Shown here piece by piece: positions 1-8,103 of a stretch of DNA of 12,193 bases. The stretch's first letter is position 1, and the number at the start of each line of letters is the position of its first letter. Origin of the DNA: an uncultured Eggerthellaceae bacterium. Its GTDB lineage: Bacteria > Actinomycetota > Coriobacteriia > Coriobacteriales > Eggerthellaceae. A model generated the notes under the pieces. The model saw nothing but the letters and a program-made list of their open reading frames with translations. It was not told where the DNA came from and did no database searches. Position numbers and translations under genes: made by a program. The DNA is taken from NCBI GenBank assembly GCA_910577495.1, contig CAJTML010000062.1, positions 1 to 12,193 of the forward strand, read 5' to 3'.

Positions 1-1426
1 CCACGGCACCCGCTGCGCGCTTACCTGCGCGCAAACGCTCGCGCTCGGCAGGAGTGAAGGCCACGCCGTTGGCGTTGGTGTAGTACCAATCCTCAGCGGT
101 TTCGCTGGCACGCTCAAGGTAGTTAGCGCCGCGAATGCCCAGCTTGCGGGCTACTTTTGACGCACCGCGCAATACCGGCTTAGGAACCCAGCCAAGCTTC
201 GCGTTCGAAAACGGCGTTTGGTAGATGCGATATCCGGCGAAAAACTCATCGGCGCCTTCGCCTGAAAGCACTGCTTTAACCTGCTGTGCGGCCAGCTGGT
301 CGACAAAGTAGAGCGCCACCGCAGACGGATCAGCAGAAGGCTCGTCCATATGCCACTGCACGCGGGGCAAGCTCTCCCAGTACTCAGCCTCAGAGATGTG
401 CTTGGAATCGTTTGAGATGTCCAGCTCAGAGGCCAGTTCGCGCGCCCATGAAATCTCGTCGCGTTCGCCTTCGTACTCTGAAAAGCCCACGGTAAACGTC
501 TTGATGGCGGGGTTTTCTTGCGCAAGGCAAGCGGCCATGTAGCTTGAGTCAATGCCGCTGGACAAGAACGAGCCAACTTCAACATCGGCCACATTGTGAT
601 AGCGAACGGACTCATGTACTGCCTCGTCAATGGCGTCAACCGTATCTTCCAGCGTGCGCGTCTCGTCGAATTCGTAGGTGGGAATCCAGTAGCGACGCAT
701 GGTGAGGTTGCCTGCTTCGTCAACTTTTACGCAGTGTGCAGGCGGCAGCTTGTAGATACCCTCAAAAAACGTCTCATCAAGCGCTGAGAACTGGAAGCAC
801 AGGTACTGCTCAAGCGCGGCTTCGTTGAGTTTGCGCTCGTAGGCGGGGTGCTCCAGGATGCATTTGATCTCGGAGGCGAAGATAAACTGGCCGTCAACCA
901 GCGTGTAGTAAAACGGCTTGATGCCGAAAAAGTCGCGCGCGCAAAAGAGCTCGCGCGTGGTTTTGTTCCAGATGGCAAAGGCGAACATGCCGCGCAGCTT
1001 ATCCAGCACCGCCTCGCCCCAGGCAAGGTAGCCCACCAGCAAAACCTCGGTATCGGAGTTGGTGTCAAACGCCCAGCCCTGCGTCTCAAGCTCAGCGCGT
1101 AAGTCCTGGTAGTTGTAGATCTCTCCATTAAACACAATGGCGAAATCTCCCTTGGCAGCTGCGTCCTTGTCTCCGGCACAAGGACGTCCTTCGCCATCTA
1201 GGGCAGGCGAGGTGATGCGAGAGATGTGGTCAGCGGTTGCGCGCACCATAGGCTGGTTGCCACCTGCAAGGTCAATGAGGGACAGACGGCGGTGCCCAAA
1301 CGCAATACCGTCGTCAAGATAGCAGCCTTCGCCATCAGGTCCTCGGTGCGCCATGATGTCGCACATTGCTTTGACAATGGGCCTGTCCGCTTCGGTTGCA
1401 TGAGTAAATCCGCAGATGCCGCACAT
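1..1426 (-). CDS. asnB: Asparagine synthetase B, glutamine-hydrolysing (C-terminus cut by window edge)
   Basis: This cytosolic enzyme makes asparagine from aspartate, ATP and glutamine-derived ammonia. The first codons read MCGICG, giving the catalytic Cys2 of class II (Ntn-type) glutamine amidotransferases, and a good AGGAG ribosome site (CTCCTT on the plus strand, 1435-1440) precedes the ATG. Further amidotransferase marks are HRGPDG at about 27-32, NGEIYN at 100-105 and SDTEVLL soon after. The synthetase domain shows the PP-loop pyrophosphatase motif LSSGIDSS at 288-295 and a later LSGEGADE motif. About 475 codons are present; the family is usually 500-650 residues, so the C-terminus lies beyond position 1. 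Compared with E. coli AsnB, the first domain carries an extra 25 or so residues before NGEIYN. The gene diverges from feoAB across a shared promoter region. I see no T-box or other leader. Other amidotransferase-synthetases of this fold are possible but less likely. Confidence 0.95.
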   Translation of the reverse strand, partial: MCGICGFTHATEADRPIVKAMCDIMAHRGPDGEGCYLDDGIAFGHRRLSLIDLAGGNQPMVRATADHISRITSPALDGEGRPCAGDKDAAAKGDFAIVFNGEIYNYQDLRAELETQGWAFDTNSDTEVLLVGYLAWGEAVLDKLRGMFAFAIWNKTTRELFCARDFFGIKPFYYTLVDGQFIFASEIKCILEHPAYERKLNEAALEQYLCFQFSALDETFFEGIYKLPPAHCVKVDEAGNLTMRRYWIPTYEFDETRTLEDTVDAIDEAVHESVRYHNVADVEVGSFLSSGIDSSYMAACLAQENPAIKTFTVGFSEYEGERDEISWARELASELDISNDSKHISEAEYWESLPRVQWHMDEPSADPSAVALYFVDQLAAQQVKAVLSGEGADEFFAGYRIYQTPFSNAKLGWVPKPVLRGASKVARKLGIRGANYLERASETAEDWYYTNANGVAFTPAERERLRAGKRAAGAV

Positions 1427-1454
1427 GTTTGAATCTCCTTGAGAGGTAACTGTT

Positions 1455-1515
1455 TTGCGCCTATAAGACGCGTTGTCATTAGAGTTGTTGTATTGTCTTA
1501 TAATAACGCGTTGCG
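1455..1515. promoter_or_regulatory. Divergent asnB / feoAB promoter region with inverted and direct repeats
   Basis: The region holds a perfect TATAAT at 1499-1504 facing feoAB, with only a weak -35 candidate (TCATTA at 1476-1481, 17-nt spacer; TTGTCA at 1473-1478 would leave a 20-nt spacer). An 8-bp inverted repeat, TATAAGAC (1462-1469) and GTCTTATA (1495-1502), gives both directions a GTCTTATA sequence, so the minus-strand -10 toward asnB would be TATAGG. ACGCGTTG occurs twice in direct orientation (1468-1475 and 1506-1513). I see no classical Fur or DtxR/IdeR box. The promoter call is an inference from sequence; the repeats are seen directly. Confidence 0.55.
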
Positions 1516-1597
1516 CGCTACCTGCTGATTCGCATACGTGCATGGTCACGGGAAAAACAAGGGGCAGAGATAAGCGGCATGATTCGAGGAGCATTTT

Positions 1598-4267
1598 GTG
1601 GCATTGACGCTTGATAAACTACCAATCGGAAAAACGGCAACGGTTACGCAGGTAGGGGGCACTGGCTCGCTTCGCCAGCATTTTTTGGACATGGGCATCA
1701 TCCCGCATGCGGATATCACCATGATCAAGCACGCACCCATGGGGGATCCCGCGCAGGTGCGCATTCACGGCTACGAGCTCACGCTGCGTTTGGCGGACGC
1801 TGAGCGTATTGAGGTGGACAACGTTCGCGACGAGGTGAAAAACGTGGCGAATGATCTGGCGCAGACCGATCGTGACCTGGACTTCGACATCAACAATCCG
1901 CTCTATGCGCGCACCGAACACCCCGGCTTGGGAGAGCGTGGCAAGTCGCACGACCGCGCAACCGAGCGTCCGCTTCCTAAAGACGAAACACTCAGTTTTG
2001 CGCTGGTGGGAAACCAAAACTGCGGCAAAACGACGCTCTTTAACCAGCTGACCGGCTCAAACCAGCACGTTGGCAACTTCCCCGGCGTGACAGTGGATCG
2101 CAAAGATGGCCGCATCAAAGGGCACCCCGAAACGCTGCTCACTGACTTGCCAGGCATCTATTCTATGTCGCCGTATTCCAGCGAAGAGGTAGTTACGCGC
2201 GAGTTTTTGCTCGGGGAGCCGACTCATGCGGCGGGCACACCCAAAGAGCTGACGGTGGCCTTTGATGCGTCGCTTCGTCCCAAAGGTATCATCAATATTG
2301 TGGATGCCACTAACATTGAGCGCAATCTGTATTTGACCATGCAGATTCTTGAGCTGGGCATTCCGATGGTGCTGGCGCTCAATATGATGGATGAGGTTGA
2401 AGGTAACGGCGGCACCATTGAGGTTAACAAGCTTGAGGCAGCCTTAGGCATTCCGGTTGTGCCACTGGTGGCCGCCCGCAATCAGGGCACGGCGGAGCTG
2501 GTGGATCACGCCATTCATGTGGCGCGTTTTCAGGAGCCCCCGCTTGTGCAAGACTTTTGCTCGCCCGAAGATCATGGGGGAGCGGTACATCGGTGCTTGC
2601 ATTCGCTCATGTCGCTCATTGAGGATCACGCCGAGCGCGCTGGCATACCGCTGCGTTTTGCCGCGGCGAAGCTTGCTGAGGGTGATTCCATGGTGCAAGA
2701 GCGCCTGCATTTGGACGCGAACGAGCTGGACGCGGTTGAGCATATCGTGGCGCAGATGGAACAAGAGCGCGGACTTGATCGTGCGGCGGCCATTGCTGAT
2801 ATGCGCTACCAGTTCATCGAGCGCGTGTGCGCACAGTGCGTGGTGCGCCCGCATGAGAGTAAAGAGCATAAACGCTCGCTTGAGATTGACAAGATTCTCA
2901 CGGGTTCGTGGACTGCTATTCCGTCGTTTGTGGTCATCATGGGACTGGTGTTTTGGCTCACGTTTTCCGTGATTGGCTCGTGGCTTTCGGATGTGCTGGA
3001 CGCTGGGATCTCGTGGCTGACTGACGTGGTGGCCGCAGCCCTTGCGCAGGCGCACGTCTCTGACGTGCTGCAATCACTGGTGGTCGACGGCATTTTTAAT
3101 GGTGTGGGCTCAGTTTTGAGCTTTCTGCCCATCATTGTGACGCTCTTTTTCTTCCTGTCGCTTTTGGAGGACACCGGGTACATGGCGCGCGTGGCTTTTG
3201 TGATGGACAAGTTGCTGCGCCGCATAGGCCTTTCGGGCAGGTCAATCGTGCCGATGCTCGTAGGCTTTGGCTGCACGGTGCCCGCAGTTATGGCCAGCAG
3301 AACGCTTCCGTCTGAGCGCGATCGCAAGATGACTATCCTGCTCACGCCCTTTATGAGTTGCTCGGCGAAGCTTCCCATTTACGCCTTTTTCTGCGCGGCA
3401 TTCTTCCCTGAATATGCAGCGCTTGTCATGATTGGCTTGTATTTCGGCGGCATCGTGGTAGGCATTATTGTGGCGCTGCTTTTGCGCAAAACGCTCTTTT
3501 CGGGCGAAGCGGTGCCGTTTGTCATGGAACTCCCAAATTACCGTTTCCCCTCACCGCGCAACGTTGGCCAGCTGCTATGGGAAAAGGCGAAGGACTTTTT
3601 GGAGCGCGCCTTCACCATCATCTTTTTGGCCACGATTGCCATTTGGTTTTTGCAAACGTTCGACTTTGGCCTCAACGTGGTTGAAGAGGGGCAAGGCTCC
3701 ATGCTTTCGATACTGGCAGGCCTTATCTCGCCGGTGTTCGCCCCGCTTGGTTTTGGCGACTGGCGCGTCACGAGCGCCCTCATAACGGGCGTGATGGCGA
3801 AGGAAAGCGTGGTTTCAACGCTGTCAATTCTCTTTGGTTCCACCGAAGCCATCGTGGCATCTATGAGCCTTTTGACCGCGCTTGTTTTCTTGGTCTTCTG
3901 CTTGCTCTACACGCCGTGCGTGGCAGCGCTTGCGGCGGTGCGTCGCGAGCTGGGTGGCAAATGGATGCTGGTTGTGACATTCGGGCAGCTCATCCTGGCG
4001 TGGGTGGTAGCGCTCATGGTGCGGCTCTTGGGGCAGCTCTGCGTGTCGCTTGGTCTGAATGCTCCCACGGTAGTGGTGGGTATCGTGGTGGTGTTTGTAG
4101 CCTGCTGGGCACTGATTCGCTCGGTTGGCAAAAAGCGGGCTGGACGCGGTGCGTGCGGCAGTGCGTGCGGGTCGTGCACGCTTGAGTGTACCGACCGCGT
4201 GAAAGACCATCAGCTGCCACAAACTCACGATGGCGAAGGCGCGGGGCACGATCCGTCGCGCAAATAA
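1598..4267 (+). CDS. feoB: FeoA-FeoB fusion, ferrous iron transporter
   Basis: This single 889-residue protein joins the small SH3-like FeoA domain (about 1-77) to the inner-membrane Fe(II) transporter FeoB. The GTG start at 1598 follows GAGGAG at a spacing of 6 nt. The G domain shows G1 GNQNCGKT at 138-145, the GNFPGVTV switch region at about 159-166, G3 DLPG at 183-186 and G4 NMMD at 262-265. A helical region follows, then the membrane part from about residue 440, with the conserved gate segments GCTVPAVMASRTL and LLTPFMSCSAKLPIYAFF. A charged linker of about 55 residues (78-132) connects FeoA and FeoB. The tail after the last membrane helix has Cys853, 857, 860 and 864 (CX3CX2CX3C) and is otherwise hydrophilic. 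No separate feoC follows. The role is uptake of ferrous iron under anoxic conditions. Identity is certain; the role of the Cys tail is unknown. Confidence 0.97.
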   Translation: MALTLDKLPIGKTATVTQVGGTGSLRQHFLDMGIIPHADITMIKHAPMGDPAQVRIHGYELTLRLADAERIEVDNVRDEVKNVANDLAQTDRDLDFDINNPLYARTEHPGLGERGKSHDRATERPLPKDETLSFALVGNQNCGKTTLFNQLTGSNQHVGNFPGVTVDRKDGRIKGHPETLLTDLPGIYSMSPYSSEEVVTREFLLGEPTHAAGTPKELTVAFDASLRPKGIINIVDATNIERNLYLTMQILELGIPMVLALNMMDEVEGNGGTIEVNKLEAALGIPVVPLVAARNQGTAELVDHAIHVARFQEPPLVQDFCSPEDHGGAVHRCLHSLMSLIEDHAERAGIPLRFAAAKLAEGDSMVQERLHLDANELDAVEHIVAQMEQERGLDRAAAIADMRYQFIERVCAQCVVRPHESKEHKRSLEIDKILTGSWTAIPSFVVIMGLVFWLTFSVIGSWLSDVLDAGISWLTDVVAAALAQAHVSDVLQSLVVDGIFNGVGSVLSFLPIIVTLFFFLSLLEDTGYMARVAFVMDKLLRRIGLSGRSIVPMLVGFGCTVPAVMASRTLPSERDRKMTILLTPFMSCSAKLPIYAFFCAAFFPEYAALVMIGLYFGGIVVGIIVALLLRKTLFSGEAVPFVMELPNYRFPSPRNVGQLLWEKAKDFLERAFTIIFLATIAIWFLQTFDFGLNVVEEGQGSMLSILAGLISPVFAPLGFGDWRVTSALITGVMAKESVVSTLSILFGSTEAIVASMSLLTALVFLVFCLLYTPCVAALAAVRRELGGKWMLVVTFGQLILAWVVALMVRLLGQLCVSLGLNAPTVVVGIVVVFVACWALIRSVGKKRAGRGACGSACGSCTLECTDRVKDHQLPQTHDGEGAGHDPSRK

Positions 4268-4292
4268 GACGTATTTGATACCATCGGCGGTT

Positions 4293-4326
4293 GCGTGAGG
4301 CTCGTTGTGTGATTAGAGCCTTACGC
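4293..4326 (+). terminator. Strong hairpin after feoAB, possible terminator lacking a U-tract
   Basis: GCGTGAGGCTC (4293-4303) pairs with GAGCCTTACGC (4316-4326) to form an 11-bp stem with one G-U pair and a 12-nt loop. It lies 25 nt after the feoAB stop codon. No run of T follows, so it is not a textbook intrinsic terminator. It could instead stabilise the feoAB 3' end, act with Rho, or, read on the other strand, serve as a different element. The downstream arm partly overlaps the possible promoter region of the next gene. Confidence 0.5.
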
Positions 4327-4346
4327 AGGTGTGCACATTCATCTAT
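4321..4346 (+). promoter_or_regulatory. Possible promoter of the NSS transporter / ychF unit
   Basis: A good -10 hexamer, TATACT, lies at 4341-4346 about 50 nt before the transporter start. The -35 region 17 nt upstream (around TTACGC) is poor, so the call rests mainly on the -10 and on the need for a promoter after the feoAB hairpin. It could also need an activator. Confidence 0.35.
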
Positions 4347-4394
4347 ACTTACGTTTTTGAGATTTTGCAAGTTCCAATGTATAAGGAGGCGAAT

Positions 4395-5798
4395 ATGGAG
4401 GAGACAGCCGCGCCAGCGCGCTCTAAATGGTCGGGTCGCTGGGCATTTATTCTTGCTGCGGCAGCATCTGCTGTTGGACTGGGTAACATGTGGCGTTTTC
4501 CCTATCTGGCGGCGAAATACGGTGGCGGTGCATTTTTGCTCGTCTACATTATTTTGGTGGTGACGTTTGGCTTTGCCTTGATGATGGCAGAAACGGCACT
4601 GGGTCGTATGACGGGACAATCTGCAATTGGTGCCTTCCGTACCTTTGGCAAAAAGTACCTGTTCATTGGTGTGTTGGCCAGTGCGGTTCCTTTTATCATC
4701 ACGCCGTATTATGCCGTTATTGGTGGCTGGGTTACCAAATATATGGCAGCTTATATCTTCGAAGGCGCTAACGCGCTTGCAGGAGATGGCTACTTTACGG
4801 GCTTTATTATTAACAACCCTGAGACCTACTTCTGGATGGCACTGTTTATCCTGTTGGTTGTAGCGGTTGTTGCTCTTGGCGTGAAAAACGGCATCGAGCG
4901 CGTTAATAAAGTGCTCATGATTTTGCTGATTGGTATGGCGGTTGCCATTTCAATCTTCTCGCTCACGTTGCCGGGCGCGCTGGAGGGTTTGGCATACTAT
5001 CTCATTCCAGACTTCTCCAAGTTCAGTGTTGAGATGATCGTGGCGGCCATGGGTCAGATGTTCTTCTCGCTTTCGCTTGCTATGGGCATCATGATCACGT
5101 ATGGCTCATACTTCGACAAAAACGAGGACTTAGAGCATTCGGTTCGCCGTATTGAGCTGTTTGACACGGGCATTGCCATTCTGGCGGGCTTCATGATCAT
5201 CCCGGCTGCAGTTGCCGTGATGGGTGGCGCTGATGCTGTTGCAGGCAACGCCGGACCTGGTCTTATGTTTGGCATTCTGCCGCAGGTCTTCCAGGGTATG
5301 GGTTGGGCAGCATCGGTGATTGGCTTTGCGTTCTTCGCACTGGTATTCTTCGCCGCACTGACCAGCTGCATTTCCCTGTTTGAGACGCTCGTGTCCATCG
5401 TGGCTGACGGCGCACACCTCTCTCGTGCAGTTTCTATTGTGATTTGCGCGGTCTTTGTCCTTGCCATGGGTACGCTTGTTAATATGGGCTACAACAACTT
5501 GCTTGAAGTTGACCTCATGTACACGCTCTTTGGCATTGGAGAGCCGGGCAACGCGCAGCTCCTTGACTTCTTCGACTTCTTGTCCAACACCATCTTGATG
5601 CCGATCGTTGCACTTTTGACCTGCGTCTTTGTTGGCTGGATCATCAAGCCGAAGATCATTTTGACCGAGGTGCGCCAGTCAAGCGAGTTCAAGTCGGCAA
5701 AGCTGTTTGTCGTTATGATTAAGTATGTAGCTCCGGTCTTTGTCGTGGTCATTTTGGTGGCGTACGTCATGGCTGCGGCTGGCATTATCGTTTTGTAA
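4395..5798 (+). CDS. Neurotransmitter:sodium symporter (NSS/SLC6) family amino acid transporter
   Basis: This 467-residue integral membrane protein has the LeuT fold and probably couples sodium entry to uptake of an amino acid or related amine; the substrate cannot be read from sequence. The ATG at 4395 is chosen because AAGGAGG (4383-4389) lies 5 nt before it; earlier in-frame GTG and ATG codons (4329, 4377) lie upstream of or next to this site and lack their own. Membrane segment 1 carries SAVGLGNMWRFPY at 25-37, matching the LeuT Na+-site and substrate-site segment (Ala26, Val27, Asn31) and the Arg34 gate residue. An Asp in the FFDFLSN segment near the C-terminus corresponds to the LeuT gating aspartate. 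Long hydrophobic stretches fit 11-12 membrane helices, and the length is normal for bacterial members. It is followed 17 nt later by ychF, so the two are probably co-transcribed. Confidence 0.93.
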   Translation: MEETAAPARSKWSGRWAFILAAAASAVGLGNMWRFPYLAAKYGGGAFLLVYIILVVTFGFALMMAETALGRMTGQSAIGAFRTFGKKYLFIGVLASAVPFIITPYYAVIGGWVTKYMAAYIFEGANALAGDGYFTGFIINNPETYFWMALFILLVVAVVALGVKNGIERVNKVLMILLIGMAVAISIFSLTLPGALEGLAYYLIPDFSKFSVEMIVAAMGQMFFSLSLAMGIMITYGSYFDKNEDLEHSVRRIELFDTGIAILAGFMIIPAAVAVMGGADAVAGNAGPGLMFGILPQVFQGMGWAASVIGFAFFALVFFAALTSCISLFETLVSIVADGAHLSRAVSIVICAVFVLAMGTLVNMGYNNLLEVDLMYTLFGIGEPGNAQLLDFFDFLSNTILMPIVALLTCVFVGWIIKPKIILTEVRQSSEFKSAKLFVVMIKYVAPVFVVVILVAYVMAAAGIIVL

Positions 5799-5815
5799 AG
5801 TAAAAGGAAGTTGGT

Positions 5816-6889
5816 ATGGCGCTTTCAATTGGAATCGTAGGATTGCCCAACGTCGGCAAGTCCACGCTGTTTACGGCACTGACGAACAAAGGTGGTTTGG
5901 CGGCGAATTATCCGTTCGCCACCATTGAGCCAAACGTTGGTGTTGTGCCGGTGCCCGATGACCGATTGGAGGCGCTTGCCGCTATTGATAACCCGGCGCG
6001 CATCGTGCCCGCTACGGTTGAGTTTGTCGACATTGCAGGTTTGGTGGCTGGTGCCAGCCAGGGCGAAGGCTTGGGCAATCAGTTTTTGGCGAATATTCGC
6101 GAGACGGATGCCATTGCCGAGGTCGTGCGCTTTTTCGCCGACCCTGACGTAACCCATGTGGCCGGCAAGGTGGACCCGCAATCTGACGTGGATACCATCA
6201 AAACTGAGCTCATCTTGGCCGACATGGCCACCCTTGAAAAGGCGCTTCCGCGTCTTGAGAAGGAGGCCAAGCGTGACAAAGCCGGCGTGAAAAAACTGGA
6301 GACGGCCAAAAAGGTGCTTGCGGGGCTCAATGAGGGTCATCGCGCACGCACGCTTGATTTGGATGAGGATGAGCGTGCGTCCATCTATGATTTGCACCTG
6401 CTGACCATGAAGCCGATGCTCTATATTGCAAACGTGGATGAAGACGCGGTGGCGGCTGATCTGCCCGAGATTGACGGGTGTGTGCCCGTGCCGATTTCGG
6501 CGAAGGTTGAGGCGGATATCGCCGAGCTTTCTGAGTTGGATCCTGAGGAAGCCAAAGAGTACATGGAGGCGCTTGGCTTGTCTGATAGTGGCCTTGCGCG
6601 CCTCATCAAAGAGGCATATCACCTGCTTGGCCTGCAGAGCTATTTCACCTCTGGTGAGACTGAGACGCGCGCCTGGACCATCCCGATTGGCGCAAAGGCG
6701 CCTCAAGCCGCTGGTGTTATCCACTCAGATTTTGAGCGCGGATTCATTAAGGCCGAGACCGCATCCTTTGAGGATTACGTCGCACTCGGTGGCGAAAAGG
6801 GTTGTCGTGATGCCGGCAAGCTTCGCCAAGAGGGAAAAGAGTATGTGGTGCAAGACGGAGACGTCATGCATTTCAAATTTAACGTGTAG
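5816..6889 (+). CDS. ychF: Redox/translation-associated P-loop ATPase YchF (OLA1 family)
   Basis: YchF is a conserved Obg-family P-loop protein that binds ribosomes and hydrolyses ATP rather than GTP. The 357 residues show G1 GLPNVGKST at 9-17, G3 DIAG at 72-75 and NVDE at 206-209 in place of the GTP-specifying NKxD, which is the family's ATP-preference signature. A helical coiled-coil-like region, rich in Glu and Lys, spans about 125-175. A TGS domain fills the C-terminus from about 275 to the end (ATG start after AAGGAAG at 5804-5810). Its length is close to the usual 360-365. It follows the transporter by 17 nt; I see no functional tie between them beyond likely co-transcription. In other bacteria YchF is linked to oxidative-stress responses and leaderless-mRNA translation. 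Confidence 0.97.
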   Translation: MALSIGIVGLPNVGKSTLFTALTNKGGLAANYPFATIEPNVGVVPVPDDRLEALAAIDNPARIVPATVEFVDIAGLVAGASQGEGLGNQFLANIRETDAIAEVVRFFADPDVTHVAGKVDPQSDVDTIKTELILADMATLEKALPRLEKEAKRDKAGVKKLETAKKVLAGLNEGHRARTLDLDEDERASIYDLHLLTMKPMLYIANVDEDAVAADLPEIDGCVPVPISAKVEADIAELSELDPEEAKEYMEALGLSDSGLARLIKEAYHLLGLQSYFTSGETETRAWTIPIGAKAPQAAGVIHSDFERGFIKAETASFEDYVALGGEKGCRDAGKLRQEGKEYVVQDGDVMHFKFNV

Positions 6890-6902
6890 CGCACCCTTTT
6901 GC

Positions 6903-6945
6903 GGTATATAGTGGAACCACTACGAAATTTCAGGTGGTAAACCTG
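6903..6945 (+). promoter_or_regulatory. Putative promoter with two operator-like inverted repeats before the reductase
   Basis: Within the 76-nt gap a perfect inverted repeat, TAGTGG-AA-CCACTA, sits at 6909-6922 and overlaps a TATAGT -10-like hexamer at 6907-6912. A second, imperfectly related repeat, CAGGT-GGTAA-ACCTG, lies at 6931-6945, one helical turn or two downstream. I could not find a good -35. Two related dyads over a -10 element suggest a dimeric repressor, but no regulator gene is adjacent and the binding protein is unknown. Confidence 0.4.
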
Positions 6946-6965
6946 CGTCATGAGGGGAGGCTCGT

Positions 6966-8090
6966 ATGGAGCGAGCACAACACTTGGCACCGCTAGGATT
7001 TGGCTTTATGCGTCTGCCAGAATTTGAGGACGAGGCGGGCAACAAGGTTATTGACCTGGAAACCGTCAAAGCTATGACCGATGAGTTTATGGATGCCGGT
7101 TTTACCTACTTCGATACCGCCTGGACCTACCATGGGGGTCGCTCTGAGGTAGCACTTCGCCAAGCACTCGTTGAGCGCTATCCGCGTGAATCATTTCAGA
7201 TTGCAACGAAGATGCCGGCATGGGCGGCGCACTCAACCGAGGAAGCGCATGCCATGTTTGACACCTCGCTTGAGCGCACGGGCGCGGGCTATTTTGATTA
7301 CTATCTGCTCCATCAGCTGGGCGGCGACGGCACGGTGCTTTTTGACGATTACGGTCTGTGGGACTTCGCGCTGGCCAAGCGCGACGCTGGTCTGATTAAG
7401 CATTTTGGCTTCTCGTTCCACGGAACTGCCGACGAGCTGGCAGACATTTTGGCGCTGCATGCACAAGATGTCGAATTCGTGCAGCTGCAAATCAACTACA
7501 CCGACTGGGAAAACGAGATCATTCAGTCGCGTAAGTGCTACGAGATTGTGCGCTCGTATGGGTTGCCCGTCATTGTCATGGAGCCGGTTAAGGGTGGCTC
7601 GCTGGTTAAGTTGCCGCCAGCTGCAGAGGCAATTCTTAAAGCGACAGATCCCGATCAGTCGCTGGCTTCGTGGGCGCTGCGATTCCCGGCATCGCTTGAG
7701 GGCGTTATGGTGGTGCTCTCGGGCATGTCAACTCCTGAACAGTTGCATGAAAACATCCAGATCATGGCTCAGGGCAAGCCGCTTGATGATCAAGAACTTG
7801 CTGCCATTAATGAAGTGCGCGGCGTTCTTGCCGCCATTGACACGGTGCCGTGCACGCACTGTGGTTATTGCCTCAAGGGCTGCCCGCAGCACATTCATAT
7901 TCCTATCATCATGGACTCGCTGGATATTTTGGCGAAGTTTGATGACATGTACCGCGCTCAGGAAAACTACAACTGGAATGCGCCGAACGAGGCGTCAACC
8001 TGCATTGCGTGCGGCAACTGCGAGCGTCGCTGCCCACAGCACATCGACATCATCCATCAGCTTAAGCGTGCCGCTGAGCTCTTTGAGTAA
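6966..8090 (+). CDS. Aldo/keto reductase with C-terminal 2x[4Fe-4S] ferredoxin domain
   Basis: This is a 374-residue predicted cytosolic oxidoreductase of the aldo/keto reductase plus ferredoxin type common in anaerobes. The N-terminal barrel keeps the family's catalytic tetrad: Asp50 and Tyr55 (FDTAWTYHGG), Lys82 (ATKMP) and His116 (LLHQL). After about residue 290 come two cysteine motifs, CX2CX2CX3C with Cys296, 299, 302 and 306, and the same spacing with Cys346, 349, 352 and 356. Each ends in CP and each can hold one [4Fe-4S] cluster. The domain pairing suggests electron transfer between ferredoxin-like carriers and a carbonyl or sugar substrate, but neither donor nor substrate is known for the family. 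The ATG follows GAGGGGAGG (6952-6960) at a spacing of 5 nt. Its stop codon overlaps a possible TTG start of the next gene (TTGAGTAA), suggesting co-translation with the LarE-like protein. Confidence 0.93.
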   Translation: MERAQHLAPLGFGFMRLPEFEDEAGNKVIDLETVKAMTDEFMDAGFTYFDTAWTYHGGRSEVALRQALVERYPRESFQIATKMPAWAAHSTEEAHAMFDTSLERTGAGYFDYYLLHQLGGDGTVLFDDYGLWDFALAKRDAGLIKHFGFSFHGTADELADILALHAQDVEFVQLQINYTDWENEIIQSRKCYEIVRSYGLPVIVMEPVKGGSLVKLPPAAEAILKATDPDQSLASWALRFPASLEGVMVVLSGMSTPEQLHENIQIMAQGKPLDDQELAAINEVRGVLAAIDTVPCTHCGYCLKGCPQHIHIPIIMDSLDILAKFDDMYRAQENYNWNAPNEASTCIACGNCERRCPQHIDIIHQLKRAAELFE

Positions 8091-8103
8091 GAAAGCGTTG
8101 TTT

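Noticed and set aside
1579..1614. 11-codon ORF overlapping the feoAB start
   Set aside because: Very short, with no convincing ribosome site of its own; likely chance.
4329..4394. Earlier GTG/ATG starts (4329, 4377) for the NSS transporter
   Set aside because: The strong AAGGAGG at 4383-4389 lies downstream of both and is correctly placed only for ATG 4395.
5825..6724. 299-codon open frame on the minus strand opposite ychF
   Set aside because: It lies entirely within a well-supported gene, is basic and His/Arg-rich, and has no ribosome site or recognisable motif.
7405..8103. Upstream extension of the LarE-like frame through the reductase gene
   Set aside because: The translated sequence before about 8083 is Arg/Ser/Trp-rich shadow sequence of the reductase in another frame and resembles no LarE N-terminus.
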